Shown: piece by piece, positions 1 through 7,930 of the stretch
Position numbering within the stretch: position 1 is the first letter of the stretch
Layout: each line of letters starts with the position of its first letter
Notes under the pieces: model-generated
Databases searched by the model: none
What the model saw: only the letters and a program-made list of their open reading frames with translations
Told to the model about the DNA's origin: nothing
Source: Streptomyces sp. WAC 04229
GTDB taxonomy: Bacteria; Actinomycetota; Actinomycetes; Streptomycetales; Streptomycetaceae
DNA: 36,503 bases
Direction of reading: 5' to 3'
NCBI RefSeq assembly: GCF_003947455.1
Contig: NZ_QHJH01000065.1
Coordinates: 1-36,503, forward strand
Position numbers and translations under genes: made by a program

Positions 1-1
1 T

Positions 2-925
2 TCCTACGGCGCCTTCGTCAAGCTCGCCCTGGCCGTCCTCGTCGTCCGCCTCCTCTTCACGACGGTCCTCGGCTCCCCCATCCCCGGCACCCACACCCTC
101 GTCACGCTCCCCGAAGTCCCCCTCCCCGACTGGGCGCAGGGCATCCGGCTGGGCGGCCGGGTCACCGCGGAGGGCCTCGCCTTCGCCCTGTACGACGCGA
201 TGAAGCTCGCCACGCTCCTCATCTGCGTCGGCGCCGCGAACGCCCTCGCCAACCCCTCCCGCCTCCTCAAGTCCCTCCCCGGCGCCCTGTACGAGATGGG
301 CGTCGCCGTCGTCGTCGCCCTCACCTTCGCGCCGAACCTCATCGCCGACGTCCGGCGCCTGCGCGCCGCCCGCCGCCTCCGGGGCCGCCCCGACAGCGGC
401 GTACGGGGCCTGCTCCAGGTCGGACTCCCGGTACTGGAGGGCGCCCTGGAGCGCTCGGTCGCCCTGGCCGCCGCGATGGACGCCCGCGGCTACGGCCGTA
501 CCGCCCAGGTCCCCACCGCCGTCCGCCGTACCACCGCCGCCCTCACCCTGGGCGGCCTGCTCGGCGTCTGCGCGGGAACGTACGGGCTGCTGACCGCCGC
601 GGGCGGCACGTACGGCATCCCCGTCCTCGTCGTCGGCGTCGCCGCCGCGCTCGCGGGCCTGTGGCTCGGCGGACGGCGCACGGTCCGCAGCCGCTACCGC
701 CCGGACCGCTGGGGCGCCCGCGCCTGGCTGGTGACCGGCTCCGGCGTGGCGGTCGCGGCGGCGCTGTTCCTCGCCGCCGCCCGCGACCCGGCGGCGCTGC
801 ACCCGGGCGTGGTCCCGCTGGTCGCGCCGTCGCTCCCGCTGTGGCCGGCCGCCGCGATCCTCGTCGGCCTGCTCCCGGCGCTCCTCACCCCCGCACCCGA
901 GACCGCCGCGAAGGAGCCGTCGTGA
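2..925 (+). CDS. ECF transporter transmembrane (T) component, 5'-truncated by window edge
   Basis: The frame is already open at base 2, so the gene starts outside the window and the internal ATG at 200 is not the true start. The product is a polytopic membrane protein with hydrophobic helices across its length. The stretch AAMDARGYG is the Ala-Arg-Gly coupling motif by which EcfT/CbiQ proteins dock on their ATPases. EcfT links a substrate-binding S protein to the ATPases of vitamin or metal importers. The stop overlaps the GTG start of the next gene by four bases (GTGA), so the two are translationally coupled. The substrate cannot be told because the S component is not in view. The family call is firm from the motif and the neighbour. 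Confidence 0.85.
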   Translation, partial: SYGAFVKLALAVLVVRLLFTTVLGSPIPGTHTLVTLPEVPLPDWAQGIRLGGRVTAEGLAFALYDAMKLATLLICVGAANALANPSRLLKSLPGALYEMGVAVVVALTFAPNLIADVRRLRAARRLRGRPDSGVRGLLQVGLPVLEGALERSVALAAAMDARGYGRTAQVPTAVRRTTAALTLGGLLGVCAGTYGLLTAAGGTYGIPVLVVGVAAALAGLWLGGRRTVRSRYRPDRWGARAWLVTGSGVAVAAALFLAAARDPAALHPGVVPLVAPSLPLWPAAAILVGLLPALLTPAPETAAKEPS

Positions 926-1776
926 TCCGCTTCGAGAACGTGTCGGTCACGTACGACGGAACGACCGAACCCACCGTCCAGGGCGTTGACTTCGAGGTCC
1001 CGGAGGGCGAACTGGTCCTCCTCGCGGGCCCGTCCGGCGTCGGCAAGTCCACCGTCCTCGGCGCGGTCGGCGGCCTCGTTCCGCACTTCACCGGCGGCAC
1101 GCTGCGCGGCCGGGTCACCGTGGCCGGCCGCGACACCCGCACCCACAAGCCGCGTGAACTGGCCGACGTGGTCGGCACGGTGGGCCAGGACCCGCTCTCC
1201 CACTTCGTGACGGACACCGTCGAGGACGAGCTGGCCTACGGCATGGAGTCGCTGGGCCTGGCCCCCGACGTGATGCGCCGCCGGGTCGAGGAGACCCTCG
1301 ACCTCCTGGGCCTCTCCGACCTCCGCGCCCGCCCCCTCGCCACGCTCTCCGGCGGCCAGCAGCAGCGGGTCGCCATCGGCTCGGTACTCACCCCGCACCC
1401 CGACGTGCTGGTCCTGGACGAGCCGACGTCCGCCCTGGACCCCGCCGCCGCCGAGGAGGTCCTGGCCGTCCTCCAGCGCCTCGTGCACGACCTCGGTACG
1501 ACGGTCCTGATGGCCGAACACCGCCTGGAGCGGGTCATCCAGTACGCCGACCAGGTCGTGCTGCTTCCGGCCCCGGGTGCCGCGCCGGTGCTCGGCACCC
1601 CCGCGGACGTGATGGCCGTGTCCCCGGTGTATCCGCCGGTGGTGGGCCTCGGCAGGCTGGCCGGCTGGTCCCCGCTGCCGCTGACGGTCCGCGACGCCCG
1701 CCGCCGCGCGGCCCCGCCACCGCGCTCGCCGCCGAGCGGGCCCGGCAGACGCGGATGGCCGTGGTCGGGCCGGTGA
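922..1776 (+). CDS. ECF transporter ATPase, first nucleotide-binding domain only, fused to foreign tail
   Basis: The start is the GTG at 922, overlapping the EcfT stop; the in-frame open sequence upstream is antiparallel noise inside EcfT. One complete ABC domain is visible: Walker A GPSGVGKST, Q-loop GQDP, signature LSGGQQQR, Walker B VLVLDEPTSALD and H-loop AEHRLERV. The motif LPLTVRDARR that follows is typical of the linker in tandem two-domain actinobacterial ECF ATPases of about 550 residues. Here the second domain is missing. After about base 1712 the frame reads Pro/Arg/Gly-rich sequence and stops at 1776 because it has crossed into a kinase gene in another frame. The protein is therefore half length (284 aa) with a roughly 20-residue nonsense tail. 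Whether it still works as a homodimer is unknown. Confidence 0.8.
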   Translation: MIRFENVSVTYDGTTEPTVQGVDFEVPEGELVLLAGPSGVGKSTVLGAVGGLVPHFTGGTLRGRVTVAGRDTRTHKPRELADVVGTVGQDPLSHFVTDTVEDELAYGMESLGLAPDVMRRRVEETLDLLGLSDLRARPLATLSGGQQQRVAIGSVLTPHPDVLVLDEPTSALDPAAAEEVLAVLQRLVHDLGTTVLMAEHRLERVIQYADQVVLLPAPGAAPVLGTPADVMAVSPVYPPVVGLGRLAGWSPLPLTVRDARRRAAPPPRSPPSGPGRRGWPWSGR

Positions 1777-2969
1777 CCGAGCGGTGGGCGCCCGAGCAGG
1801 CCGGGCCGGTGCACGAGAACTGGCAGCTGGCCGCGCCCATCGGCCCCGCCACCGACCTGTGGGCGCTGGGCGCGCTGCTCTACCGCGCCGTGCAGGGGCA
1901 CGCGCCCTACCCCGAGGAGTCCACCGCCGAGCTGGTGCAGATCGTGTGCGCGGAGCCCCCGGCGTTCGCCGAGGAGTGCGGCCCGCTGCGGCCGGTCGTG
2001 GAGTCGCTGCTGCGTCAGGACCCCACCGAGCGCATCGACTTCGAGGAACTGCGCGGCTGGCTGCGCTCCCTCGTGCGCTCCGCGCCCGAGCCCGAGGCCG
2101 GCCTGCACGTCGTCTCGGCCCCGCCCGCCGAGACCGCGCACAGCCGGCTGCCCATCGTGCGCCGCCGCGGCGAGCTGGTGCGCCGGCGCCGGGCCGGACT
2201 GCCCGCGCACCACGGCCGCCACAAGCGGGGCCGCGCGGAACCCGCCCGCTCGCCGCGCAGCCTCGGCCGGACCCTGCTCCTGCTGATACTGCTCGCCCTC
2301 GCCGGAGCCGTCGCGTACGCCATGTTCTTCCTGCCGAAGAACGACACGCGCGACTCCGGCGCCGCCGACCGCACCGGCACCGCCGGTGACGCGAGCCAGG
2401 CGCCGCCCGCCGGATCGCCGGACGTCAGCAGCGAGCCCCGGCCCGAGCAGACGTCCCCGGAGTCCACCCCCGGCGGCTCCGAGACCGACGGCGGCTCCAC
2501 CGAGACGCAGTCGAACGTCGCCGACGGGTTCACCCTGCGCAAGGACCCGGAGGGCTTCCGCGTCGCCGTCGCCGAGGACTGGACCCGCACCCCCCGCAAC
2601 GGCAGCGGCCAGGTCGTTTACGGCAAGGGCGACTTCGAGCTGCTCGTCGTACCGGGCCGCGACCGCAGCTCCGAGTTCGGCGACGACCCGATGGTCTACC
2701 AGCGCGACAGCGAACCCGAGTTGGCTCCCTACCGTGCCTCCAGCTGGGCCACGTCCAGCGGGCTGAAGACCATCGAGGTCGGTGGACGGACCATGGCGGA
2801 GGGCCAGTTCACCTGGACCGGCGCGGGCGGCGAGCTGTTCGTGCGCAACGTCGCCGTCCTCATCGACGGCCGCTACCACGTGGTCCAGGTGCGGGGTCCG
2901 GAGGCCGAGCGGGACGAGGTGAGCCGGCTCTTCGAGCAGGCGTCGGCGACCTACCAGTACACGCGCTGA
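1713..2969 (+). pseudogene. Ser/Thr protein kinase, N-terminal half missing
   Basis: Kinase-like coding begins in frame 3 at about 1713-1720 with no start codon or ribosome site. The first ATG in frame is 1755, which would give 404 aa. What remains is the end of the activation segment (RWAPEQ, the APE motif), the C-lobe (ATDLWALGALLYRAV), an Arg-rich juxtamembrane stretch, one membrane helix (LLLLILLALAGAVAYAMFF) and an extracytoplasmic domain starting DPEGFRVAVAEDWTR. The glycine loop, catalytic Lys, HRD and DFG motifs are all absent, so it cannot phosphorylate. The extracytoplasmic domain resembles those of the intact kinases at 3106 and 6145, so the parent was a fourth paralogue. Loss is by deletion or by a misassembly joining it to the ECF ATPase. 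Translation from 1755 as a dead receptor is possible but unsupported. Confidence 0.75.
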
Positions 2970-3105
2970 CCGCAGTTCGCCCCGATGGTTGCCTCCCGTC
3001 ACGGAAAGCGACAACCGTCACAGAGCGGTTTCCATGCGACCCCAGCCGTTCCCCGGGAGGGGGCCGGTCCCTAGTCTGGCCCTGACAAGACCATTGCGGG
3101 GCAAC

Positions 3106-4845
3106 GTGAATCAGATGCAGGGCCGGCTCGTGGCGGGCCGTTACCGGCTCGGGGACACCATCGGCAGCGGCGGCATGGGCCGGGTGTGGCGCGCACACGA
3201 CGAGGTGCTGAACCGGACCGTCGCCATCAAGGAGTTGACCGCCGCGCTCTACGTCTCCGAGAGCGACCAGGCGATCCTGCTGGCCCGCACCCGGGGCGAG
3301 GCGCGCGCGGCGGCGCGGATCAACCACTCGGCCGTCGTCACCGTGCACGACGTACTCGAACACGACGGCCGGCCCTGGATCGTGATGGAGCTGGTCGAGG
3401 GCCGGTCGCTGGCCGACGCGGTCAAGGAGGAGGAGCGGGTCGAGCCGCGCGAGGCGGCCCGTATCGGCCTGTGGGTGCTGCGCGCCCTGCGCGCCGCGCA
3501 CACCGCCGGCGTCCTGCACCGCGACGTCAAACCGGGCAACGTCCTGCTCGCCGACGACGGCCGCGTCCTGCTCACCGACTTCGGCATCGCGCAGATCGAG
3601 GGCGACACCACCATCACCCGGACCGGTGAGGTCGTCGGCTCCGTCGACTACCTCGCGCCCGAGCGCGTGCGGGGCCACGACCCCGGCCCCGCCTCCGACC
3701 TGTGGGCGCTCGGCGCGACGCTGTACACGGCGGTGGAGGGCAGATCGCCGTTCCGCCGCACCTCACCGCTCACCACCATGCAGGCCGTGGTCGAGGAGGA
3801 GGCGGGCGAGCCCCGGTACGCCGGCCCGCTCGCGCCCGTCATCAGCGCGTTCCTGCGCAAGGACCCGGAGACGCGGCCCGACGCGACCGAGGCCGAGTAC
3901 CTGCTCGCCCAGGCGGCCGAGGGACGGCGGCCGGACGCGGCCCAGGCGTACGTGCCGACCACGAACCACACCGGCCCGGTGCGGCAGGGCGACACCCTGC
4001 ACCACGCGACGCCGGGCACACCCACCGCGACGCCGTACCCGCCGGTGACCGGACCCACCGCGGCCGTCGGCCACCCCGCGACGGGCCACACGGCACAGGC
4101 GTACGGGACGGGCGCCGTGCCGCCGGGAGCCGTACCGCCGGGCCACCCGCACGCCGCGCCGTCCGGAGCCCCCGCCCCCCGGCGCCGTCGGCCGGGCCGG
4201 CTGCGCACGGTCGCCCTGGTCGTCGCCGTCGCCGCCCTCATCGGCGCGGGCACCGCCGTCCTGCTGCAACAGCGCGACGGCGGCGGCACCGAGGCCGGGC
4301 CGGAGCCCACCGCGCCCACGTCCTCCCCGCCCTCGGGGTCCCCCACCAACGACAACGGCTCCGGCGGATCCGTCCCGGACAACTGGAAACGCAGAGACGA
4401 CCCGTTGGGTTTCAGCCTCTACCTGCCCAATAACTGGCAGCGGGAGGCCTTCGGTGACGAGGGCGAACTCAGACAGGCCGACTACAGCCCCGACGGCGGC
4501 AAGCACCTCCTGCGCGTATCCGTCGACACCGCCCCCGACTACAACGACCCGCACGCGCACCAGCTCGATCTGGAGGTCCAGCTCCAGCGGCTGGTCGACT
4601 ACCGGCGCGTCACCCTGGAGCGCGGCACCTACCGCGACCGCGACAGCGCCAGGTGGGAGTACACCTGGACCGCGCTGGCCAAGGACACCCCCTTCCCCGG
4701 CCCGCGCCGCGCCGTCGCGCACACGCACATCTCCCGGGACGGCGTCGAGTACGCACTCAACATGTCGGGTCCCGCGGACGACTGGCCCACCACCGAGCGG
4801 CAGTTCAGGTCGGTGCTGCAGAGCTGGCAGGAACGGGCGGGCTGA
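3106..4845 (+). CDS. Transmembrane Ser/Thr protein kinase (Hanks type)
   Basis: From the GTG at 3106 the product has 579 aa; GGGG ends four bases before it. The in-frame ATG at 3115 is an alternative with poorer spacing. The kinase domain (about residues 10-270) has the glycine loop GSGGMG (20-25), Lys42 in AIKE, HRDVKPGN with catalytic Asp140, DFG with Asp158, and APE near 184. A Pro/Gly/Thr-rich linker leads to one membrane helix (about 367-387), a Ser/Pro/Gly spacer and an extracytoplasmic domain of about 160 residues with the pattern DDPLGFSLYLPNNW. No PASTA repeats are present. The domain order means an outside ligand controls an inside kinase; the ligand is unknown. It follows the broken paralogue after a gap of about 135 bp. 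Confidence 0.9.
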   Translation: MNQMQGRLVAGRYRLGDTIGSGGMGRVWRAHDEVLNRTVAIKELTAALYVSESDQAILLARTRGEARAAARINHSAVVTVHDVLEHDGRPWIVMELVEGRSLADAVKEEERVEPREAARIGLWVLRALRAAHTAGVLHRDVKPGNVLLADDGRVLLTDFGIAQIEGDTTITRTGEVVGSVDYLAPERVRGHDPGPASDLWALGATLYTAVEGRSPFRRTSPLTTMQAVVEEEAGEPRYAGPLAPVISAFLRKDPETRPDATEAEYLLAQAAEGRRPDAAQAYVPTTNHTGPVRQGDTLHHATPGTPTATPYPPVTGPTAAVGHPATGHTAQAYGTGAVPPGAVPPGHPHAAPSGAPAPRRRRPGRLRTVALVVAVAALIGAGTAVLLQQRDGGGTEAGPEPTAPTSSPPSGSPTNDNGSGGSVPDNWKRRDDPLGFSLYLPNNWQREAFGDEGELRQADYSPDGGKHLLRVSVDTAPDYNDPHAHQLDLEVQLQRLVDYRRVTLERGTYRDRDSARWEYTWTALAKDTPFPGPRRAVAHTHISRDGVEYALNMSGPADDWPTTERQFRSVLQSWQERAG

Positions 4846-4965
4846 GACCCGCACCGCGCGGCGCCGGACACCGGCCGGGAGCCGCCCCAACGGATCCCGC
4901 GCACCCGTCGGTTGTCGGCCACCCGGGTGGCCGCGACGCGGAGGCGTCGCGTCCGGTGGGGCATC

Positions 4966-6063
4966 ATGGGACGCATGGTGACCGAGGGGGCCGGCGGGCG
5001 TGTCATCGCGGGCCGATACCGGCTCCATGAGCGGCTCGGCAGCGGCGGCATGGGCATCGTGTGGCGGGCCACCGACCAACTGCTCGTCCGCGAGGTGGCC
5101 GTGAAGGCGCTGCCGCTCGACGAGACCCTGTCCGCCGCCGAGGCCCGGCGGCGCCGCGAGCGCACCCTGCGCGAGGCCCGCGCGGTCGCGCAGCTGCGGC
5201 ATCCGCACGTCATCGTCGTGCACGACGTCGTCGAGGACGACACCCGCGCGTACATGGTCATGGAACTCGTCGACGGCGGCTCGCTCGCGGACCGTGTCGT
5301 CGCCTGCGGCCCGGTCGGCCCCCGCGAGGCCGCCCGGATCGGCATCGCCCTGCTCGACGCCCTGCGCACCGCGCACGCGGCCGGCGTCCTGCACCGGGAC
5401 GTGAAGCCGTCCAACGTGCTGATCGCCGAGGACGGCCGGGTCGTCCTCACCGACTTCGGCGTCGCCCAGGTCGCGGGCGCCACCACCCTCACCGAGAGCG
5501 GCTCCTTCGTCGGCTCGCCCGAGTACACCGCGCCGGAGCGGATGTCCGGCGCCGGGACCGGACCGGAGTCCGACCTGTGGTCCCTGGGCGTCCTGCTCTG
5601 CGCGATCCTCAGCGGGACCTCCCCCTTCCACCGCGACTCGCTCGGCGGCGTCCTGCACGCCGTGGTGACCGAGGAGATCCACCCGCCCGCCCAGACCGGA
5701 CCGCTCCTCCCCGTCGTCCGGGGCCTCCTCGAACGCGATCCGCGACGGCGGCTGGACGCGGCGGAGGCGGACCGGATGCTGCGCCTGTACCTGAGTACCG
5801 GCCGCGCGCCCGCGACGACGGCGGCCCGCGAGTCCCGGCGGATGAAGCGGAGCGTGCTCATGGCGGTGCTGCTGGTCGTCGCGGCGGCCGGCGCGGGCAT
5901 CTCGGCGGCGGTGCTGCTCGTGGACGGCGACGACGGCGGGGGCGGCGCCCCGAGCAGCTCGGCGCCCGCGACGCCGACGACGGACCCCGCGTCCCCCTCG
6001 GTGTCCCCGTCCGGCGCTCCGTCCGCCCACGAGTCCCCCGCATCACACCTAAAGGGGAGATAA
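4966..6063 (+). CDS. Transmembrane Ser/Thr protein kinase with short outer tail
   Basis: ATG at 4966 (365 aa) has GGGG four bases upstream; ATG 4975 is an in-frame alternative. The kinase core is complete: GSGGMG, Lys47 in AVKA, HRDVKPSN (Asp145), DFG (Asp163) and SPEYTAPE near 184-191. One membrane helix spans about 296-318. Unlike its neighbours it has no folded outer domain: after the helix there are only about 45 Asp/Gly/Ser/Pro/Ala-rich residues, then TAA. I read the bases past 6063 in all frames and found no continuation of a sensor domain, so the short tail looks genuine rather than a frameshift. It may act without its own ligand domain, or pair with a sibling kinase; that is inference. 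Confidence 0.88.
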   Translation: MGRMVTEGAGGRVIAGRYRLHERLGSGGMGIVWRATDQLLVREVAVKALPLDETLSAAEARRRRERTLREARAVAQLRHPHVIVVHDVVEDDTRAYMVMELVDGGSLADRVVACGPVGPREAARIGIALLDALRTAHAAGVLHRDVKPSNVLIAEDGRVVLTDFGVAQVAGATTLTESGSFVGSPEYTAPERMSGAGTGPESDLWSLGVLLCAILSGTSPFHRDSLGGVLHAVVTEEIHPPAQTGPLLPVVRGLLERDPRRRLDAAEADRMLRLYLSTGRAPATTAARESRRMKRSVLMAVLLVVAAAGAGISAAVLLVDGDDGGGGAPSSSAPATPTTDPASPSVSPSGAPSAHESPASHLKGR

Positions 6064-6144
6064 GCCACAGCCCGCGTCACGGGTCTGTGACCACCGTGCA
6101 TCCGTGGTGGATACGGGCGTGTCCGGCGCGATATGCATGGACCC

Positions 6145-7827
6145 ATGAGCAGCAACGGGGGACCCCGCAAGGGATCGGACGAGCCGACGAGTTTTGGCCT
6201 GCAACCACCGAACCAGCCCGTCGCCGTGCCGCATCCCGGCAACCCGTACGCGGCACCCACCCAGGTCGTACCGCCGCAGCAGGTGTCACCTTCCGCGCAG
6301 GGCCCGTCCGCGCAGGACGCGGGCGCCGGGCGCCTGATCGCGGGCCGCTACCGGCTGCTGGCCAAGCTGGGGCACGGCGGCATGGGCACGGTCTGGCGGG
6401 CCAAGGACGAGACCGTGGACCGCGAGGTGGCCGTCAAGGAGCCCCGCGTACCCGACCACCTTCCCGAGCGCGAACGGGACAACGCCTTCGAACGGATGCG
6501 TCGCGAGGCCCGCGCCGCCGCCCGGCTCGACCACCCCGGCGTGGTCAACGTGCACGACGTGGCGGTCGTCGACGGCCGGCCGTGGATCGTGATGGAGCTG
6601 GTGCGGGGCCGCTCGCTGGGCGACGCGTTGCAGGAGGGCACGCTGGGCGCCCGCGAGGCCGCCCGGATCGGCCTGGAGGTGCTCGGCGCGCTGGAGGCCG
6701 CGCACGCGGCCGGCATCCTGCACCGGGACGTGAAGCCGGACAACGTGCTGCTCGGCCGGCACGACCGGGTCGTCCTCACCGACTTCGGCATCGCCCAGAT
6801 CGAGGGCGAGACCAACCTGACCGACACCGGCGGCTTCGTCGGCTCGCCCGAGTACATCGCCCCGGAGCGGGTGCTGGGCCAGCGCCCCGGCCCGGCGAGC
6901 GACCTGTGGTCGCTGGGCGTGGTGCTGTACGCGGCGACGGAGGGCGTCTCGCCGTTCCGCCGCAGCAACACCCCCGCCACGCTCCAGTCGGTGCTCAACG
7001 CGACTCCCGCGGCGCCCGCCGCCGCGCAGGGTCCGCTGGCCGAGGTGATCACGGCCCTGCTGGACAAGGACCCGGCGCGCCGCCCGGACGCCGCCCGGGT
7101 GCGCGGCCTGCTGGACGCCGCCGCCAACCCGCCCGCGCCACCGCCCACCCAGGTCGTGCGCGTCGCCGCGGCGGACGGGCCGTCGGGGCCGGGGTCCCGG
7201 TGGAGCGTCCGGCTGGGCCGCAACGCCTGGATCACCCTCGGCGCTGCGGTCGTCGCGGCGGCGGTGGCGTCGTACCTGGTGGTCTCGGACCCCTTCGCGG
7301 GGCCGCTGCCCGAGGGCTGGAAGGAGCAGCGGCTCGACGCCAAGCTCGGGATGAGCGTCGGCCTGCCCGCCGAATTCGTGAAGCAGAAGCACCCCGACGA
7401 CTGGGACGGCACCAACGAGACGTTCACCGACCCGAGCGGAGCGGTCAGCGTCCTCGTCGACCGCGACATCAAGGACGACGACAAGACGGGCGAGATCCCC
7501 GAGACGGCGATGGCGGGCGCCTGGGCGGACTGGGAGACCTTCAAGGACGGCGAGTACTCCTACGGCTTCGCAGACGACCCCGCCCCCAAGGGCGAGCCGA
7601 GCGAGACCGAGTCCCAGGGCGGCAAGGCCGCCGAGAACACCATCGAGTACGTGACCACGGACTCGCAGAACCCCCGGCCGCGCGAGTTCCACATCCTGTA
7701 CTACCGGGCGGGCAACGGCGACATGTACAAGGTGTCCATCGACTACCCGCGCGAGGGCTACTTCGCCGACGAGGGAAAGGAGATCGCCCGCACGGTCGTC
7801 GCCAACTGGACGGTCGCAAAGCCCTGA
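6145..7827 (+). CDS. Transmembrane Ser/Thr protein kinase
   Basis: Start is either ATG 6133 or ATG 6145, in frame. I prefer 6145 (560 aa), with only a weak GGA before it; neither has a good ribosome site. A 60-residue Pro/Gln-rich N-terminal extension precedes the kinase domain, which has GHGGMG, Lys98 in AVKE, HRDVKPDN (Asp195), DFG (Asp213) and SPEYIAPE. The membrane helix is at about 361-380. The outer domain (from about 385) starts PEGWKEQRLDAKLGMSVGLP and is a distant copy of the outer domains of the kinases at 3106 and 1713. The preceding 80 bp hold a CCACC/GGTGG inverted repeat (6091-6110) and a GATACG -10-like sequence, so it probably has its own promoter. Confidence 0.88.
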   Translation: MSSNGGPRKGSDEPTSFGLQPPNQPVAVPHPGNPYAAPTQVVPPQQVSPSAQGPSAQDAGAGRLIAGRYRLLAKLGHGGMGTVWRAKDETVDREVAVKEPRVPDHLPERERDNAFERMRREARAAARLDHPGVVNVHDVAVVDGRPWIVMELVRGRSLGDALQEGTLGAREAARIGLEVLGALEAAHAAGILHRDVKPDNVLLGRHDRVVLTDFGIAQIEGETNLTDTGGFVGSPEYIAPERVLGQRPGPASDLWSLGVVLYAATEGVSPFRRSNTPATLQSVLNATPAAPAAAQGPLAEVITALLDKDPARRPDAARVRGLLDAAANPPAPPPTQVVRVAAADGPSGPGSRWSVRLGRNAWITLGAAVVAAAVASYLVVSDPFAGPLPEGWKEQRLDAKLGMSVGLPAEFVKQKHPDDWDGTNETFTDPSGAVSVLVDRDIKDDDKTGEIPETAMAGAWADWETFKDGEYSYGFADDPAPKGEPSETESQGGKAAENTIEYVTTDSQNPRPREFHILYYRAGNGDMYKVSIDYPREGYFADEGKEIARTVVANWTVAKP

Positions 7828-7917
7828 TCAGCGGGTTTGTGCCAGCGATCACTGGCGCCGTGTGAGCACTCGGTGAATCCCCATTACCGACGGGTACACA
7901 AAGGCCCCGCGGCGTCA

Positions 7918-7930
7918 TACCCTGCCGCTC
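7918..7930 (+). promoter_or_regulatory. Possible -10 element for leaderless start of the dehydrogenase gene
   Basis: TACCCT at 7918-7923 fits TAnnnT and ends seven bases before the ATG at 7931. The bases between (GCCGCTC) contain no ribosome-binding site. Together these suggest a transcript that begins at or beside the start codon. No convincing -35 was seen. Confidence 0.3.

Noticed and set aside
661..921. Upstream extension of the ECF ATPase frame
   Set aside because: It lies within the EcfT gene in another frame and is Pro/Arg/Gly-rich; the GTG at 922 overlaps the EcfT stop as expected.
3763..6030. Very long open frame on the minus strand opposite the kinases
   Set aside because: It is the antisense of real kinase genes, rich in Gly/Arg/Ala with no domain, as expected from high-GC codon bias.
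5061..7865. Open frame of over 900 codons on the plus strand
   Set aside because: It is the shifted frame of two kinase genes, with Arg/Pro/Gly-rich composition and no fold.
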